Below, piece by piece: positions 23,423-34,962 of a stretch of DNA of 64,000 bases; the stretch's first letter is position 1, and the number at the start of each line of letters is the position of its first letter. A program made the translations under genes and the position numbers. The notes below the pieces were generated by a model. The model saw nothing but the letters and a program-made list of their open reading frames with translations. It did not search any database and was not told the origin of the DNA. Origin of the DNA: Dolomedes plantarius (lineage: Eukaryota; Arthropoda; Arachnida; Araneae; Dolomedidae). The DNA lies in contig OU015500.1 in assembly GCA_907164885.2 (NCBI GenBank), forward strand, positions 49,817,533 to 49,881,532. The letters run 5' to 3'.

Positions 23423-24313
23423 GTTAATCATCGATGGCGAATCGATGTTTAACATGTTTAACGTAATCGCATGCAAATCAGGCATTCATGTCTCACGGAG
23501 AAAAGTTTTACGTTCTGTTATGCATTACATGATTAAAACTTCCGACTTATTTCTGTGTGCATACCATAACTTAATAGAAATAATAATGTCTTCCATTGTG
23601 GGCTTATTCTTAAAAGTTGTTGTAACAGTTAAAATATTTTATCATTGAAAATGTCTTATAAGAAAACATTCTACAAATTGAGAAAATGAAGGTTTTTATT
23701 CCGATAATTTGAATTTACATAATTTCTAAATTTCTAGTTTATGATCGTCAATAATACATGGACTTCTGAATCATAAATTTTGTACTATACATAATAAAGA
23801 GCTTAATTTTTTTTCTATATTTATTTAATACTCTAAGTAAGAAGTAAAATATTCTGTCTAAATTTGATATATGCTAGAAAGAGGATGGTAAGAGGATTAT
23901 GAAAATTTTATCTCTGTATTTTTAGAATTTTGTTTTGTCGTTAAGAAAAGTTTACTGAAAAATTTGTTTTAAAATGCAGTTTCTGTCAAATAATAGTTCA
24001 GATCCGTTTAATCTTAATTCTTATATTCGTGCCAGATATTCATTTATATTTCACTCTTCCATTTATTTGAATAAATTTTTTTTTTGTGGCGTGTATAATG
24101 CTGAACATCTTGATTTATATATCCTTTAATTTTATTTTACCTGTTTTATTTGTGAATTGCTCCAAAGGAATAAGTTATATTCTCTTGAAGAGCTAGTTCT
24201 GTTTATAATGTTGTGCAATAGGTGGCAGCACAAGATATTTCATATATGTATCTTGTTTATCCCTCGCTAAGTTTACCACGCGTATGCATGTCTTGAGAGT
24301 GTACACATACACA

Positions 24314-24388
<75 letters not shown>

Positions 24389-24996
24389 TTATTTATTTAT
24401 TTATTTATATATGTGTGTGTGTGTGTATATTTTATGTAGAAAGGAAATTTTAATTTTAAAATCTGAAAATAAATATTTGTTTTTTTTAAATCTTACTTTA
24501 TAAGAGGCAGCAGAATAGATGTCTTTCAAATCAATAATAATTTATGTGTATAATTTAAACCTATGAAAACTTTACTACTTGTAATCAAAATTGTTCTGAA
24601 ATCTGTCAGCTCAGGGGGGGGGGGGGGGGAGTGTTTGGTTAAGTAACTAAAAAATACTGGCAACGTAGTAAAAAAGATTTTTAATTTTTATTTTGAGTAG
24701 GGTGCTGAGATGTATATACAGGTAATCCTGTAATTTGTGCGATGTGTACCATTTATATACTATTCCATTCTTATTTAATGAAGGCGGCGTTGTTGACTTC
24801 GCAGATCTTCATCCAATACGAGAATGTTCAGGAGATAACTTTTTTTTAGTGGCGCTTTTCTAATAAATTAGGATATGCGTCTATAATTTCTGTTTACTGT
24901 ACATGGAAGTAAAGCTTTATATGGAGCGTTTGAGCTTTGCAAAAACCTTTTTAATAAAAATTAAATTTTTTCCAAAAAGTCTGATTTTATTTAAAA
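23423..24996. other. AT-rich spacer with TA/TTTA/TG microsatellite
   Basis: A compound (TA)n-(TTTA)n-(TG)n tract lies at 24317-24427, and a G-run near 24618. No gene was recognised. Confidence 0.5.
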
Positions 24997-25204
24997 CTAG
25001 ATGTTTACCCGGCGTTGTCCAGGTATTTATTAATCTCAATTTTATATTAGACAGGAAAAGGAATGAATTCAACCTATAGTGTAAAATCTAAGTTTTATTT
25101 ACAGTTATTTAAAAGTATACGTATAGTATACAAATGATAAAGTAAAATTACAAATTCACTATAATAATTTAACTTAAAACTTGATTATATACAACATTTT
25201 TAGT

Positions 25205-25560
25205 TTCCCCTATTCACCACAGCGACCCCAAAAACTTTGGATTCGAAACTACTATCGGTCATTTTGGACATTTTATTTCTCCCCCTCTTCCCACTAATGC
25301 TGATGGGGCTGAACTTCCCTTAAACGACATCGGGAGTGTCACTATTCATCTCAGCAACCCCGAAAAATATAGATTCGACACTGCTCTCGGTCATTTTGGA
25401 CATATTATGTTCACCCCTTCTCCCCCCCCCATTGCTGATGGGGGGATGAACTTGCAGTTAACGTCATCGAGAGTGTCACTATTAATCTCGGCGACCCCGA
25501 AAACTGTGGATTCGACACTAATATCAGTTGTTTTCGATTTTTTTACATATCCCCCTGCCC
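25205..25560. repeat. three tandem repeats of about 130 bp inside Helitron H2
   Basis: The core gagtgtcactatt...ctc, gcgaccccgaaaa, ttcgacact, cggtcattttggacat recurs with starts near 25207, 25337 and 25467. Each unit ends in a C-rich block and ctgatgggg. Confidence 0.8.
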
Positions 25561-25705
25561 CCCCCCTAGGGGTGCTAGACGTGTCTTACCTTCCCCCCGC
25601 CCCCAGTGTTTCTTTCCAGATTGTAAGTGATATGTGTACCAAGTTTGGTTGAAATTGCTTCAGGCGTTCCAGAGTGATGCTGGAACATACATGCATGCAT
25701 GCATC

Positions 25706-25835
<130 letters not shown>

Positions 25836-25859
25836 GATTTTCTTGCACTTATGGCTGTT

Positions 25860-26720
25860 CCCCTTTTGCCCCACAGTCCTCCTCTATCGGAAAATACATC
25901 TCTTGCCTCGAGGAGCTAGCCTCAAAGAAAAATATCGTTCTGCAGTGGGTACCGGGCCGTTGTTGGATCCTGGCTAACAATTTGTTTTGTTTTGTTTTGA
26001 GCGCTACGGTCAACTTTTTGCTACACGAGGGCTAATTAGACAGGGACCTACAGTTTAAAGCCGATTCCGAACAGTTACAAACATCCATGCTTACAATGGG
26101 ACTCGAACCCACAGGATCTGAACCAAATGCCAGTGCCTTAGCCATTCGGCCATCACATGGCCCTGGGTAACGAGAAGGCGGATTTACTGGCCAAGAGGGG
26201 GAGAACAGTTACTCAAACTTCATGTGTAGCCATCTCTCTTCACTCGTTGAAATTGATGGTCCGTGACCTTTTCCGGATCAATCTAAAAGACAGTCTCCGT
26301 GAAAACAATATATCTAAAACCTGGTATAACTTTATCTTCAATATCCCTGACCAGCTCAGGTTTAAAGCGGTGGCACTTTTCAGACTTTTGACGGGACATG
26401 ACTGTCTGGCCAAACACCTTTTCCGAATTGAAAGTCCCAAATGCAAGATCTGCTATCTGGGGGAAGATATGGACTTATCTCACCTTCTCCATTGCCCCGC
26501 GCGCGTTTCTTCTAGCGTGCATGGGCTGTACTGGGAGGCTAGAGCCCTTATGGGCTAAACATATGTATTCTTTTTCTTCTGTTGTATTTCTTATGTTTAT
26601 GTTAATCTTTCTTGTATGTTTATGTAGTTCGCCATTGGGGGGGAAAAAAAAGATTGTGTTGCGAGGCACAGCAGTTGTTTAGTGTTATGTAAAAAATAAC
26701 TGCCCCAAAATTTACATGTA
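25860..26720 (+). pseudogene. LINE 3' end: RNase H remnant and C-terminal zinc motif, split by SINE
   Basis: Before the insertion the frame reads LEELASKKNIVLQWVPG. After it the frame continues with GNEKADLLAKRG, the last conserved block of retrotransposon RNase H. The next about 100 residues (LTGHDCLAKHLFRI, then a C-x2-C...H...C pattern KCKICYLGEDMDLSHLLHC) match the tail of LINE ORF2 proteins of the I/Jockey/R1 group. A stop follows at about 26556 and an AT-rich 3' UTR runs to about 26720. RT and endonuclease are absent, so this is a 5'-truncated copy. The tRNA-like SINE at 25979-26161 interrupts it, and its target duplication restores the frame when removed conceptually. Confidence 0.8.
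25979..26161 (-). mobile_element. tRNA-derived SINE inserted in the LINE
   Basis: The minus strand has an A box (TGGCCGAATGG) and a B box (GGTTCGAGTCC) at tRNA-like spacing near its head (about 26155-26085), and ends in a CAAAA-type tail (the ttttgttttgttttg run at 25983-25998). A 10-bp target duplication CCTGGCTAAC / CCTGGGTAAC flanks it (25969-25978, 26162-26171). Confidence 0.85.
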
Positions 26721-29104
26721 ATTAGAAGATTTTCGAAGGCAACCGATACGGCGCTTTAAGTCGAACAGTCCCATGATTAGTAAGAGCATTCCTCGAATAA
26801 AATTCAGGACTCGAGAATCCACATGTGCATCAGTTCTGAAAAGCCGTAGCACATCTAGAATCACTTTTTATTATCATTTTTGAGTTTTTCGTTTTCGATA
26901 ATTTATTTTTTTGGGTGGATTACATGAAAATTAACCTTAGAATTACTTTTTGCTACCTATTTTTAGGAAAGGTTTACCTCATTGCCTCTTGAGGTTTCCC
27001 TACTGCCACAAAGGCCCGAACAATGCTAACATATATATAAAAAAAAATAATAATAAGTTAAAACATTTTAACGACAGAAAAATTATCAATTCTGCGTAAA
27101 GAATTCAGGCAAAGCATAATATTTTTGTTAGAGCGAGAACCAGCTAAAGTTGCCTACTAGGATGACAGTTTCTTGCCGATGAATAGCGCCCACAGCAGTG
27201 ATGGATTAAGTATTTTAGTGGCCTTAAGCACAACCAAATTTTGACACTTTTCAAGACCATAATTTGCGGTTTTTCGCCTCGAGGTAGCAACACAATTTTG
27301 AAGCCTTTTTCAGGATTTTGTAATTTTCCTCCTTTAGGTAAACGTCAAATACTTTCTTTATTAATAACTTTCTTTATTAATAAATACTTTCTTTATTAAC
27401 TTTTATATTTGAGAATAAAAGTGCAATCATAATTTTCTTGATAGCAACTGATATATGCACTTTCCATACGCACACACCATAAATAAATAGCGTCAATATT
27501 TACGCGAACTTTACCACTAAGCACATTTTATTTCTAAAATTATTCAAAGTAAGATCAACATGCTTTACTCACCTCTCCGTAAATATCAAACATTTTCTTT
27601 GTTTCGTAAAAAAAGTTCGTGATTTTTCTTAGTAGCAATTTCTTTTTTTTTTTTTTAATTTCAAGTCAATATTTTACTTAACGTAACTAATAAACATATT
27701 TAATTTTTATACCTAATTAATAAGTATTCTGCTATTAACTTTGGCATAATTAGTTGAAAAGATGTAAAAGAGAATGAAAAGTACGCATTAAACATTACTA
27801 ATAGGTAAATAACACTCTTAACAGATATTAGTTAATACATATTTTAAACATACTCTTTAGTGATACTTTTCTCTCTTTAAGTCATCGGATTTGTCAAAAA
27901 TGTCTTCATTATCTAACGCTTACGCAGCATCACTTTTAGCATAGACAAATTGTTTAAATGTGCTTGCTAGTTAATGAATTGCGTAAATATTGTACAACAT
28001 TCTTAAGCGCCACTAGCTTTACTGACAGACAGTGTAAAAATAAACGAATAAAATACAAAACTTTTTCTACCTTTAGCAATGGTTATTGCGAATCATGATT
28101 AAAAATTTATAGATTGATTTCTGCCCATCGTTTAATTTAGGAAGTTTGCATTTCTCGATAGTAATGTGGACCCAATATTCGGCAATCATTTTAATACCGT
28201 TATCCGTCCCTGGCGCAGTGTACGAGCTCACCTACAAAGGGAGGCTCTTTTCTGGTAATTATCCAGTTAAACGTGTCGTCATGCTAAGTTTGGCATAACA
28301 GAATTTGTTGCAAAGAAACTGTGTCGGTTATTGCATTGCTATCTATAGAAAAAAAAAATAATACTCATACCAGCCTGTATTAACGAACGCCAAGGGACTA
28401 GCAAAGAAATTTGTTAAATCGAAGTTCTGATATTATATCATGCCGAAATCTTGTGTACTGTTGAATCCTCATTTTTTTATATCTTACGACAAAAAACTTA
28501 TTGAAATGCTTTCAAGTTGCTTTCGCGGATACCGAATTCCATCTCTGAATCAAAAACTCCATGGCCTCCACTTACAATTCTAATATTATTCTGGCCTCTC
28601 CCAGATGATTCCGTAGCGTTAAGAAATTCTCGCATCTAAAGCTTCCGGCAGGTGAGCCTTGAGAGGATTAATTATAATAAAATGTGAAGCAGAAACTGTA
28701 GTTCGCATTGTTTACAGAAGAGGAAACCATTTTTTCATTTAACAGGCGGGATAAGGTAACCTAGAAATGTACACGGTCCACACAGCAATGGTTTCAAGTC
28801 ATAACGGCACATTTCCCCCCTTCTTTTTGTAATTATAACAGTTTTGTGAGATAGATCAGTATTTGTCGAATGTTAGAAGTCATTTTTTAAATCAAGGTTA
28901 TTCCGTAGAAAGTTCTTTTCATTTCAACCGGGACCAGAAAAAATATTTAAAAACTGAGGCTTCTTTGTAATTATTTTTTAAATGACATATTTTGAAATGA
29001 AACTACTGATTAAGACATACGCAGTTAAACTGACATCCAAGGGCTTCATCGTGAAGTTATTTGACTTCATCTGGTTAGGATTAATGAAGGAGAAGACTAG
29101 TCGT
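26721..29104. other. gene-poor AT-rich stretch
   Basis: A single hAT-like end (CAGTGATGGATTAAG, from 27199) with no visible partner is the only transposon hint. No coding sequence was recognised. A splice-like pair around 28613-28650 encloses only stop-containing sequence. Confidence 0.45.
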
Positions 29105-29860
29105 CTACATTCTTGTAGACGAGCGAACTAAAAGATTCAGAACAAAAAGTGTTTGATAGTATGATGGATTACCCCTCTTAAAGGGTTTCTTGTTGATAAA
29201 TCCGATTTTCTTGATACTGTTGTAAAGTATTGTTGAAAGGATACATCGACAGATGAGTCTGAATTTCATATAACTGCTAAATTGCTTTATTTCATCTAAA
29301 GCATTTTAGTGCCATGGCATATTACGCGTGGCCCAACCACAGGCTATCTATACCTTATTCACCCTGTTTAGTTCTTACTAACTGCTGACGACATTGTACG
29401 AAATTTACGAACGTAAAATCTTGAGTAATAAACACTCTTGTGGACAAGTCAACTCTAAGATTCAGAGCAAAAAGAAATCGATAGAATGATGGATTTACCC
29501 TTCTTAAGGGTTTCTTGGGGATAAATCTGATTTTCTTGCTACTGTCGCAAAATATTGTTGACAGGAAGCAGCGATAGATGAGTCTGAATTTCATATAACC
29601 ACTAATATGCTTTATTTCATTTGTATAATATTTAATAATCCGTGGAATATTATGCGTGGCCAAACCGCAGGTTAGTAATGCCCTATTCACCCTGCTCCGT
29701 TCTCCTTACCATCTGCTGACGACATCGGACAAAATTTAGGAACCTCTGATCATACTTGCAGACAAGTCCACTCAAGGATTCAGTGCAATAAGTGCTTGAT
29801 AGAATTGATGGATTACCACTCTTAAAGGGTTTCTTGTGGATAAATCCGATTCTCTTGCGT
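29105..29860. repeat. tandem repeat, period about 320 bp, about 2.3 copies
   Basis: The block gattcag...gatggatt...taaagggtttcttg recurs at about 29135, 29460 and 29779 (spacings about 325 and 318). It is followed by aatccgattttcttg, gatgagtctgaatttcatat and ctgctgacgacat. Copies diverge moderately. The minus open frame 29355-29690 lies wholly inside and is not taken as a gene. Confidence 0.8.
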
Positions 29861-30725
29861 ATTAAACTATGCAGAACATAGCAACATTCATCTAGACGTG
29901 AAGTATTTAAGTATCACCTCTATATTTATCCTACTGACTCCTTTTGTAATTGATTTATAATTACAAAATTAATCTTTAATCAGCTGCTAATCACTTTACG
30001 AATAACGCCGGGAAATTTGATATTTGTGCTGTATGTCTTAGGCTATTTTGAAGGGAAAGTAAAGCGCTTTTTTATTTTGTTATTTTCTGTTAAAATCTTA
30101 TTTGTTAATGAATACGTTCTTTGTCGATAATGTTACCTACTTATTCGCTAAGTGGCTTTACTGAGTCACCATTGTTTTAAGCTTATTTATGAATACTGAG
30201 TTTTCTCGTACAGCACGTCACGAGAAAAGAAAATTTCTTCAAACTGACGAAAAACATTCTAAAAGCGCACAATTCTCTTGAGAGTAAGAGAGTTCTTACA
30301 CTTTTTTTAAAATTTACTTATTTATTTTATTTTATTTTTTTTTGCCCCTCAGTTTCAAATATATTTGACCTTTTCGCTGTTGTTGAAATCAGCTTTCGAT
30401 TCTCAACAATGAAAAAGATTTTTTTTTTAAATTTATTTTTTTAAGCGTATTTTTTTAGAGCCGTCGGGATTGTGGTATACGGACTATAGGGAACATTGTT
30501 GATGTGGATGATGAGATCTTTCCACAAGAAGTATCCAATAAAATCTGTTATGAAGATTCGCTTTATTGCTAAGGTATCTAAGAACTAAATGTTATAATAA
30601 AAGTGATCGAAAAGCTATATATTAAAACAGTCTTCGTCATTTTTGGTTGACAGTGAGAGATGTTCATAATTTTTTTTTTTTAATTGACTTCTCTTTTTTA
30701 CGACTTACCAGGGGATCATTCCCTG

Positions 30726-30778
<53 letters not shown>

Positions 30779-31510
30779 CTATGCATTCCTATATATTTAA
30801 TGTAATTATTTTCTCATTGATAAACTTCGGAACGGGGAAACTGCTGTACTAAGATTTAAATAAATGTAATGTTTTATTGAAAAAAACAGATTGTTTTTCA
30901 GAATGAAAAGATGCTTATTATTCATATTGATGTTTAATAATGACCAACTTAAAACTAAATTTAAAAAAAATTGGGTCCACTAAAACAGTTGTTTTGTAGA
31001 AATGTCCTCAAGCGTTTAAATTTTAAGAATCTCTTTTCTAGAGATCTAGGTTAGTTTATGCTTAGTCCTATTGTATTCTTCTTTCTTCGGTTCTAGTAAA
31101 TATAAAACGCTTAATAAAGTTTAGGATATTATGAAAATCTTAAAAACTGTCTCTACTAGAAAAGTTTCTTTTTAACTTAAATATGAGAGTAGTGAGCTTA
31201 TTATTTAGTGACAAATTAAGTAAAATCTCGAAATTGTCAAGCCATTGTGGCTTTTCCGCGAAGTTCTTGTCTTGTGCGTAATTTTAAAAGGTTTTGTATT
31301 ATCATCAAAGTACAAGTCCTTTTGTAATAGTTTTTGCATATAAATGTTGGTTATGATTATAATAATAACAATAATAAGCATTTTAAACACACATGGATTG
31401 ATCATCAAATTCTTCTGTGATTGTGAAAATTTGAGCTCGTGGCCTTTGTTGTTGTGTCTGTGGTATATCTGTGACACTGTTCGGGCCAAACATATATATA
31501 TATATATATA
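29861..31510. other. AT-rich spacer with a long polyT tract
   Basis: A run of about 42 T occurs at 30730-30772. No coding sequence is supported. It could be the tail of an old minus-strand retroposon, but no body was recognised. Confidence 0.45.
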
Positions 31511-32023
31511 CACTGCTGGCCACCCAAATTGCAACACCAAGAAAGACAAGAGATATCACAACAAAATTTATTTTGTAGATAACATGTTGACCAAGTATCA
31601 AATGATTAAATTTATAGACTTCTGTGAAGTGTGGTTCCTGCCAAAATCAGTAGCCAGAGTAGCCGCCATTGTTGGAGATCACCGCTGCCACACGCCTCGG
31701 CATTGATTCAAAGAGACTTTGGATTAGTTCTTGGGGTACAGCAGACCAAGCAGCTTCCACACGTTTCCAAAGTTGATCTGCTGTGGCAGCTGGGGATGGA
31801 ATCTGGGTCAATCGTAGAGCAACCATGGACCACATGTTTTCTATCGGCGAAAGATCCGGAGAGCGAGGCGGCCAGGGAAGCAATTCAATCTGGCGATTGA
31901 CGAAGAACCGTTGGACAATGCGTGCCTCACCTCCATTTGCATATCTCACCTCCGCTAATGCATGTTGTAAATTTCATGTTTTTGCATGTTTCCTTCAGGG
32001 TGTTGCATTTACAGTGGCCAGCA

Positions 32024-32026
<3 letters not shown>
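31511..32026 (-). mobile_element. Tc1-type deletion derivative in a TA repeat
   Basis: Ends are inverted: cactgctggccaccc on the left and the complement of cactgctggccactgtaaat on the right, both then giving gcaacacc. TA tracts flank both sides, as expected for TA target duplication. Length is 516 bp versus about 1.6 kb for intact Tc1 elements. Confidence 0.9.
31647..31949 (-). pseudogene. Tc1-like transposase C-terminal fragment
   Basis: A 100-codon frame contains LLPWPPRSPDLSPIENMW, the conserved segment with the last catalytic acidic residue (the E of SPIENMW) of Tc1 DDE transposases, followed by the usual tail (PQELIQSLFESMPRRVAAVI). The DNA-binding domain and the first two catalytic aspartates are missing. 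Confidence 0.9.
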
Positions 32027-32062
<36 letters not shown>

Positions 32063-32064
<2 letters not shown>

Positions 32065-32549
32065 CACATGTCTTGTAGAAGCAGCTGGAAAATTAGAGAT
32101 ACCGGAACAGCTGGAAAAGAGTTGGTTATTGGGACGCAGTAAATAGGCGATTTCGACTCACAAGTTTTATTTGTAGTTTCATACGCAGTTTCCCCATAGG
32201 AAGGGAGCTAGACCGAGTGACAAATGAAATGTAACAATCAATATTAGAAAAAGACGCGGCTTTCAGCCGTATTCTGATTTTTATATCGGTAAAATCCAGA
32301 AGAGGTGATGCAAGGGTTATTCCCTAAGACGTTATGTTACGTTATTGACTAGGGCGTGTCCAATGATTCTTATCGGTTCAGTATCCCTAGACAGAGGTTG
32401 TACTGAGTCTATAAGGCTCTTGCTCTGTCTACAGGGGAACGAAGGGATTAAGTACTGCAAGCTCTATGAGCTATTACATCATCTTTAGAAATCTAATAAA
32501 TTATGTTTTACAGGAACATAGAGAAGTCAGATTATTAATATAAAAATTA

Positions 32550-32551
<2 letters not shown>
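32063..32551. other. spacer, no gene seen
   Basis: AT-rich DNA with no recognised coding sequence or termini. Short TA tracts occur at its left edge. Confidence 0.4.

Positions 32552-32618
<67 letters not shown>
32552..32618. repeat. (TA)n microsatellite
   Basis: About 33 TA units upstream of the pogo element. The Ile-Tyr open frames across it are artefacts. Confidence 0.95.
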
Positions 32619-32622
<4 letters not shown>

Positions 32623-33012
32623 GGGAACACGAGGTAGAACGGGGTTCGGGGCGGAATGAAGTTCGGCGTTTTTAGGTATCAAGGAGGTGCTGCCAGACAC
32701 CGGCAATAAGTACAACTAGACCAAACTTCGACAGCCATTTCAGTATAGTTTTCTTGAGCGTTGGTGGGTGCAGTTTTCGTTGTGTGATTTTTTGCTCCTG
32801 TATTGTAACTTTTGATGATTTTGTAACCAAGGTAAGGTATACATACTTGTTTACATCACAATTATAGTTAGTACATGCTCGAATCACGTTTAATTGACTT
32901 TAGTTTCCTGTAGTTGAACATTTGTTTACGTACTTTCTCGAGATACCTTACGTCCCTAACCTAAATCGTTTCCCTGGGGCGGAACGGGTGGGGCAGAATG
33001 GGGTACATTCAG

Positions 33013-34917
33013 ATGGTTCGAGACTATAAGAAAAAAACAAATAGGCAATCATGGTCTACTGAGGCAATGGACAATGCTGTCGAGGCGGTTATTTCTGGAA
33101 TATCTGGGTATTTGAAGGCTTCGAACCAATTTGATGTTCCCCAGTCTACTCTGGAAAGATACGTTAAAAAAGGAAAGGAAAACCCTGACTACAAGATCGA
33201 TAAAACGGCTGGAAAATCTAAAAACGTATTTGCAGAAGAGCAGGACCTTGTGCTCGTTAACTAATTAAGAACTATAGAGGCTAGGTTATTCGGTCTAACA
33301 ATGAAGGACTTGCGTATCTTAGCTTATGAGTTGGCAGTAAGAAATGGCATAGGTCATAGATTTAAAAATGGAATCACAGGCCAAGATAGGGTTAATGGAT
33401 TAAGAGACATCCTACTTTATCTGTTCGCAAAACCGAAGCAACATCTGGTGCAAGAGCCATAGGGTTTAATAAAGTAGCTGTCGATAGTTATTTTTCGTTG
33501 CTAACGAACTTACTCGACAAGCACAAACTAACGACATCTCAAATATTTAATTGCGATGAAACGGGCATTTCATTGAACCCTAAAAATCAATCAAAGATCA
33601 TAGCTTGCAAGGGGAAAATTCAAGTCGGATCATTAGCATCCGCAGAAAGGGGCGAAACTGTAACCTGCCTTATTTGTATGTCGGCAAACGGTGCTTACAT
33701 GCCCCTAATGCTCATTTTTCCTCGAAAGAAGCAGCAGAAAGAATTTGAGTTAGGATTGCCACCAGGAGGTTGGGCTGAGGTGCACAGCACTGGAGGGATG
33801 ACTGCTGAGTCATTTCTTGTATGGTTTCGAAAATTTGTGGAATTTTCTAAGGCATCAAAAGACTTCCCGGTTCTTCTTATATTAGATAGCCACTCAACAC
33901 ATACGAAGAACCTTGAGATTATAGACTACGCGAGGGAGAGTGGCGTTTCGTTGCTATGTCTACCACCACATTGCTCACTCAGACTTCAGCCACTTGATGT
34001 TTCTTTTATGAAGCCTTATGAAGTCTTCATTACAGCAATGAGCTTCGAAAATGGGTACGAAACAACCCAGGGAACGTCGTAACTCTCTTTCAAATTTCAA
34101 CGCTTTTTGGGTCAGCTTTTATCCAAAGTGCAACAATGAAAACTTCTATTAATGGTTTCCAAGCTACAGGAATATGGCCAACTGACCCATCCATATTCAC
34201 CGACGTAGATTTTCTCCCAGCAGATACAACTGACATCGGACTTGGTCTTCAAGTGAAGAGGTGATAACATTCGGAGCTGAACAATTGGAATTGCCTTCGC
34301 CTAGCACACCAGTTAAAAAACACATGCATATCAGGTTGGATGATAAAGCTGGTGAGGTTTCAGCCAACTCTAATGATGACACGCCGGTTAAGAAGGTCCG
34401 ATTTAATGATGCTAATTGTGCCACTTCTGGCTGCTCTTGGATGACAATCGACTTTCGACAACGGGGCCTCTTCATTTCATGTTTCACCTGATATTCTAAT
34501 GCCCATTCCAAAAGTTAAAGAAAGTGCGAAAAGGACGACCGCTGTCTTAACAGATTCCCCATACAAAAAAGAGTTAGAAGCCGCTATTAAGGAAAAAGAA
34601 GAAAAGAACTTTGCTAAAGAAGAAAGAGCGAGGATAAAATATTTCAGAAAGAGAATAAAATTAAGAATGGAAAAAACAAGGGAAAATGTCTGAAGATAAA
34701 TGGAAAAAAGAAGGAGCTGAAGAGATAACCCAAAACTAACGAGAGTGATTATGGGGATTGTTCTGACTGCGAGTGTTTATATTGCGGTGAATTTTACTCA
34801 AATTCAGTTGAAGGTTGGGTCGCTTGTTCCATGTGCAAAAAATGGGCACACATTTCCTGTGCAGCAATAGATAGCGAAGATGATGAGGCTGTCCTAGTGT
34901 GTGAATTTTGTGAATAG
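33013..34917 (+). pseudogene. pogo/Tigger-type transposase with C-terminal PHD-like finger, broken
   Basis: Probable start MVRDYKKKTNRQSW at 33013, the usual N-terminus of CENP-B/pogo helix-turn-helix proteins. It is followed by YLKASNQFDVPQSTLERYVKK. The DDE core lies at 33498-34050. All three catalytic aspartates are visible: IFNCDETGIS, LLILDSHSTH and LQPLDVSFMKPYE. After the core comes a basic region, then near 34790-34915 a Cys/His cluster (CLYCGEF, ACSMCKKWAHISCA, CEFCE and stop) like the PHD-type finger ending many arthropod pogo transposases. Breaks: TAA at 33262-33264, a frameshift near 33405, a frameshift near 34050, TGA near 34262 and further stops before the finger. It is non-functional. 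Terminal inverted repeats were not found with confidence. Confidence 0.85.
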
Positions 34918-34962
34918 GCTTAAGAAAAGGACATAATCAATGAAAACCGTAGCCTTAATTAA

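Noticed and set aside
28613..28650. Small exon between a good acceptor-like and donor-like site
   Set aside because: All three frames contain stops within the 35-40 nt segment.
29355..29690. 111-codon minus ORF
   Set aside because: Falls entirely in the tandem repeat of about 320 bp and has no protein-like features of its own.
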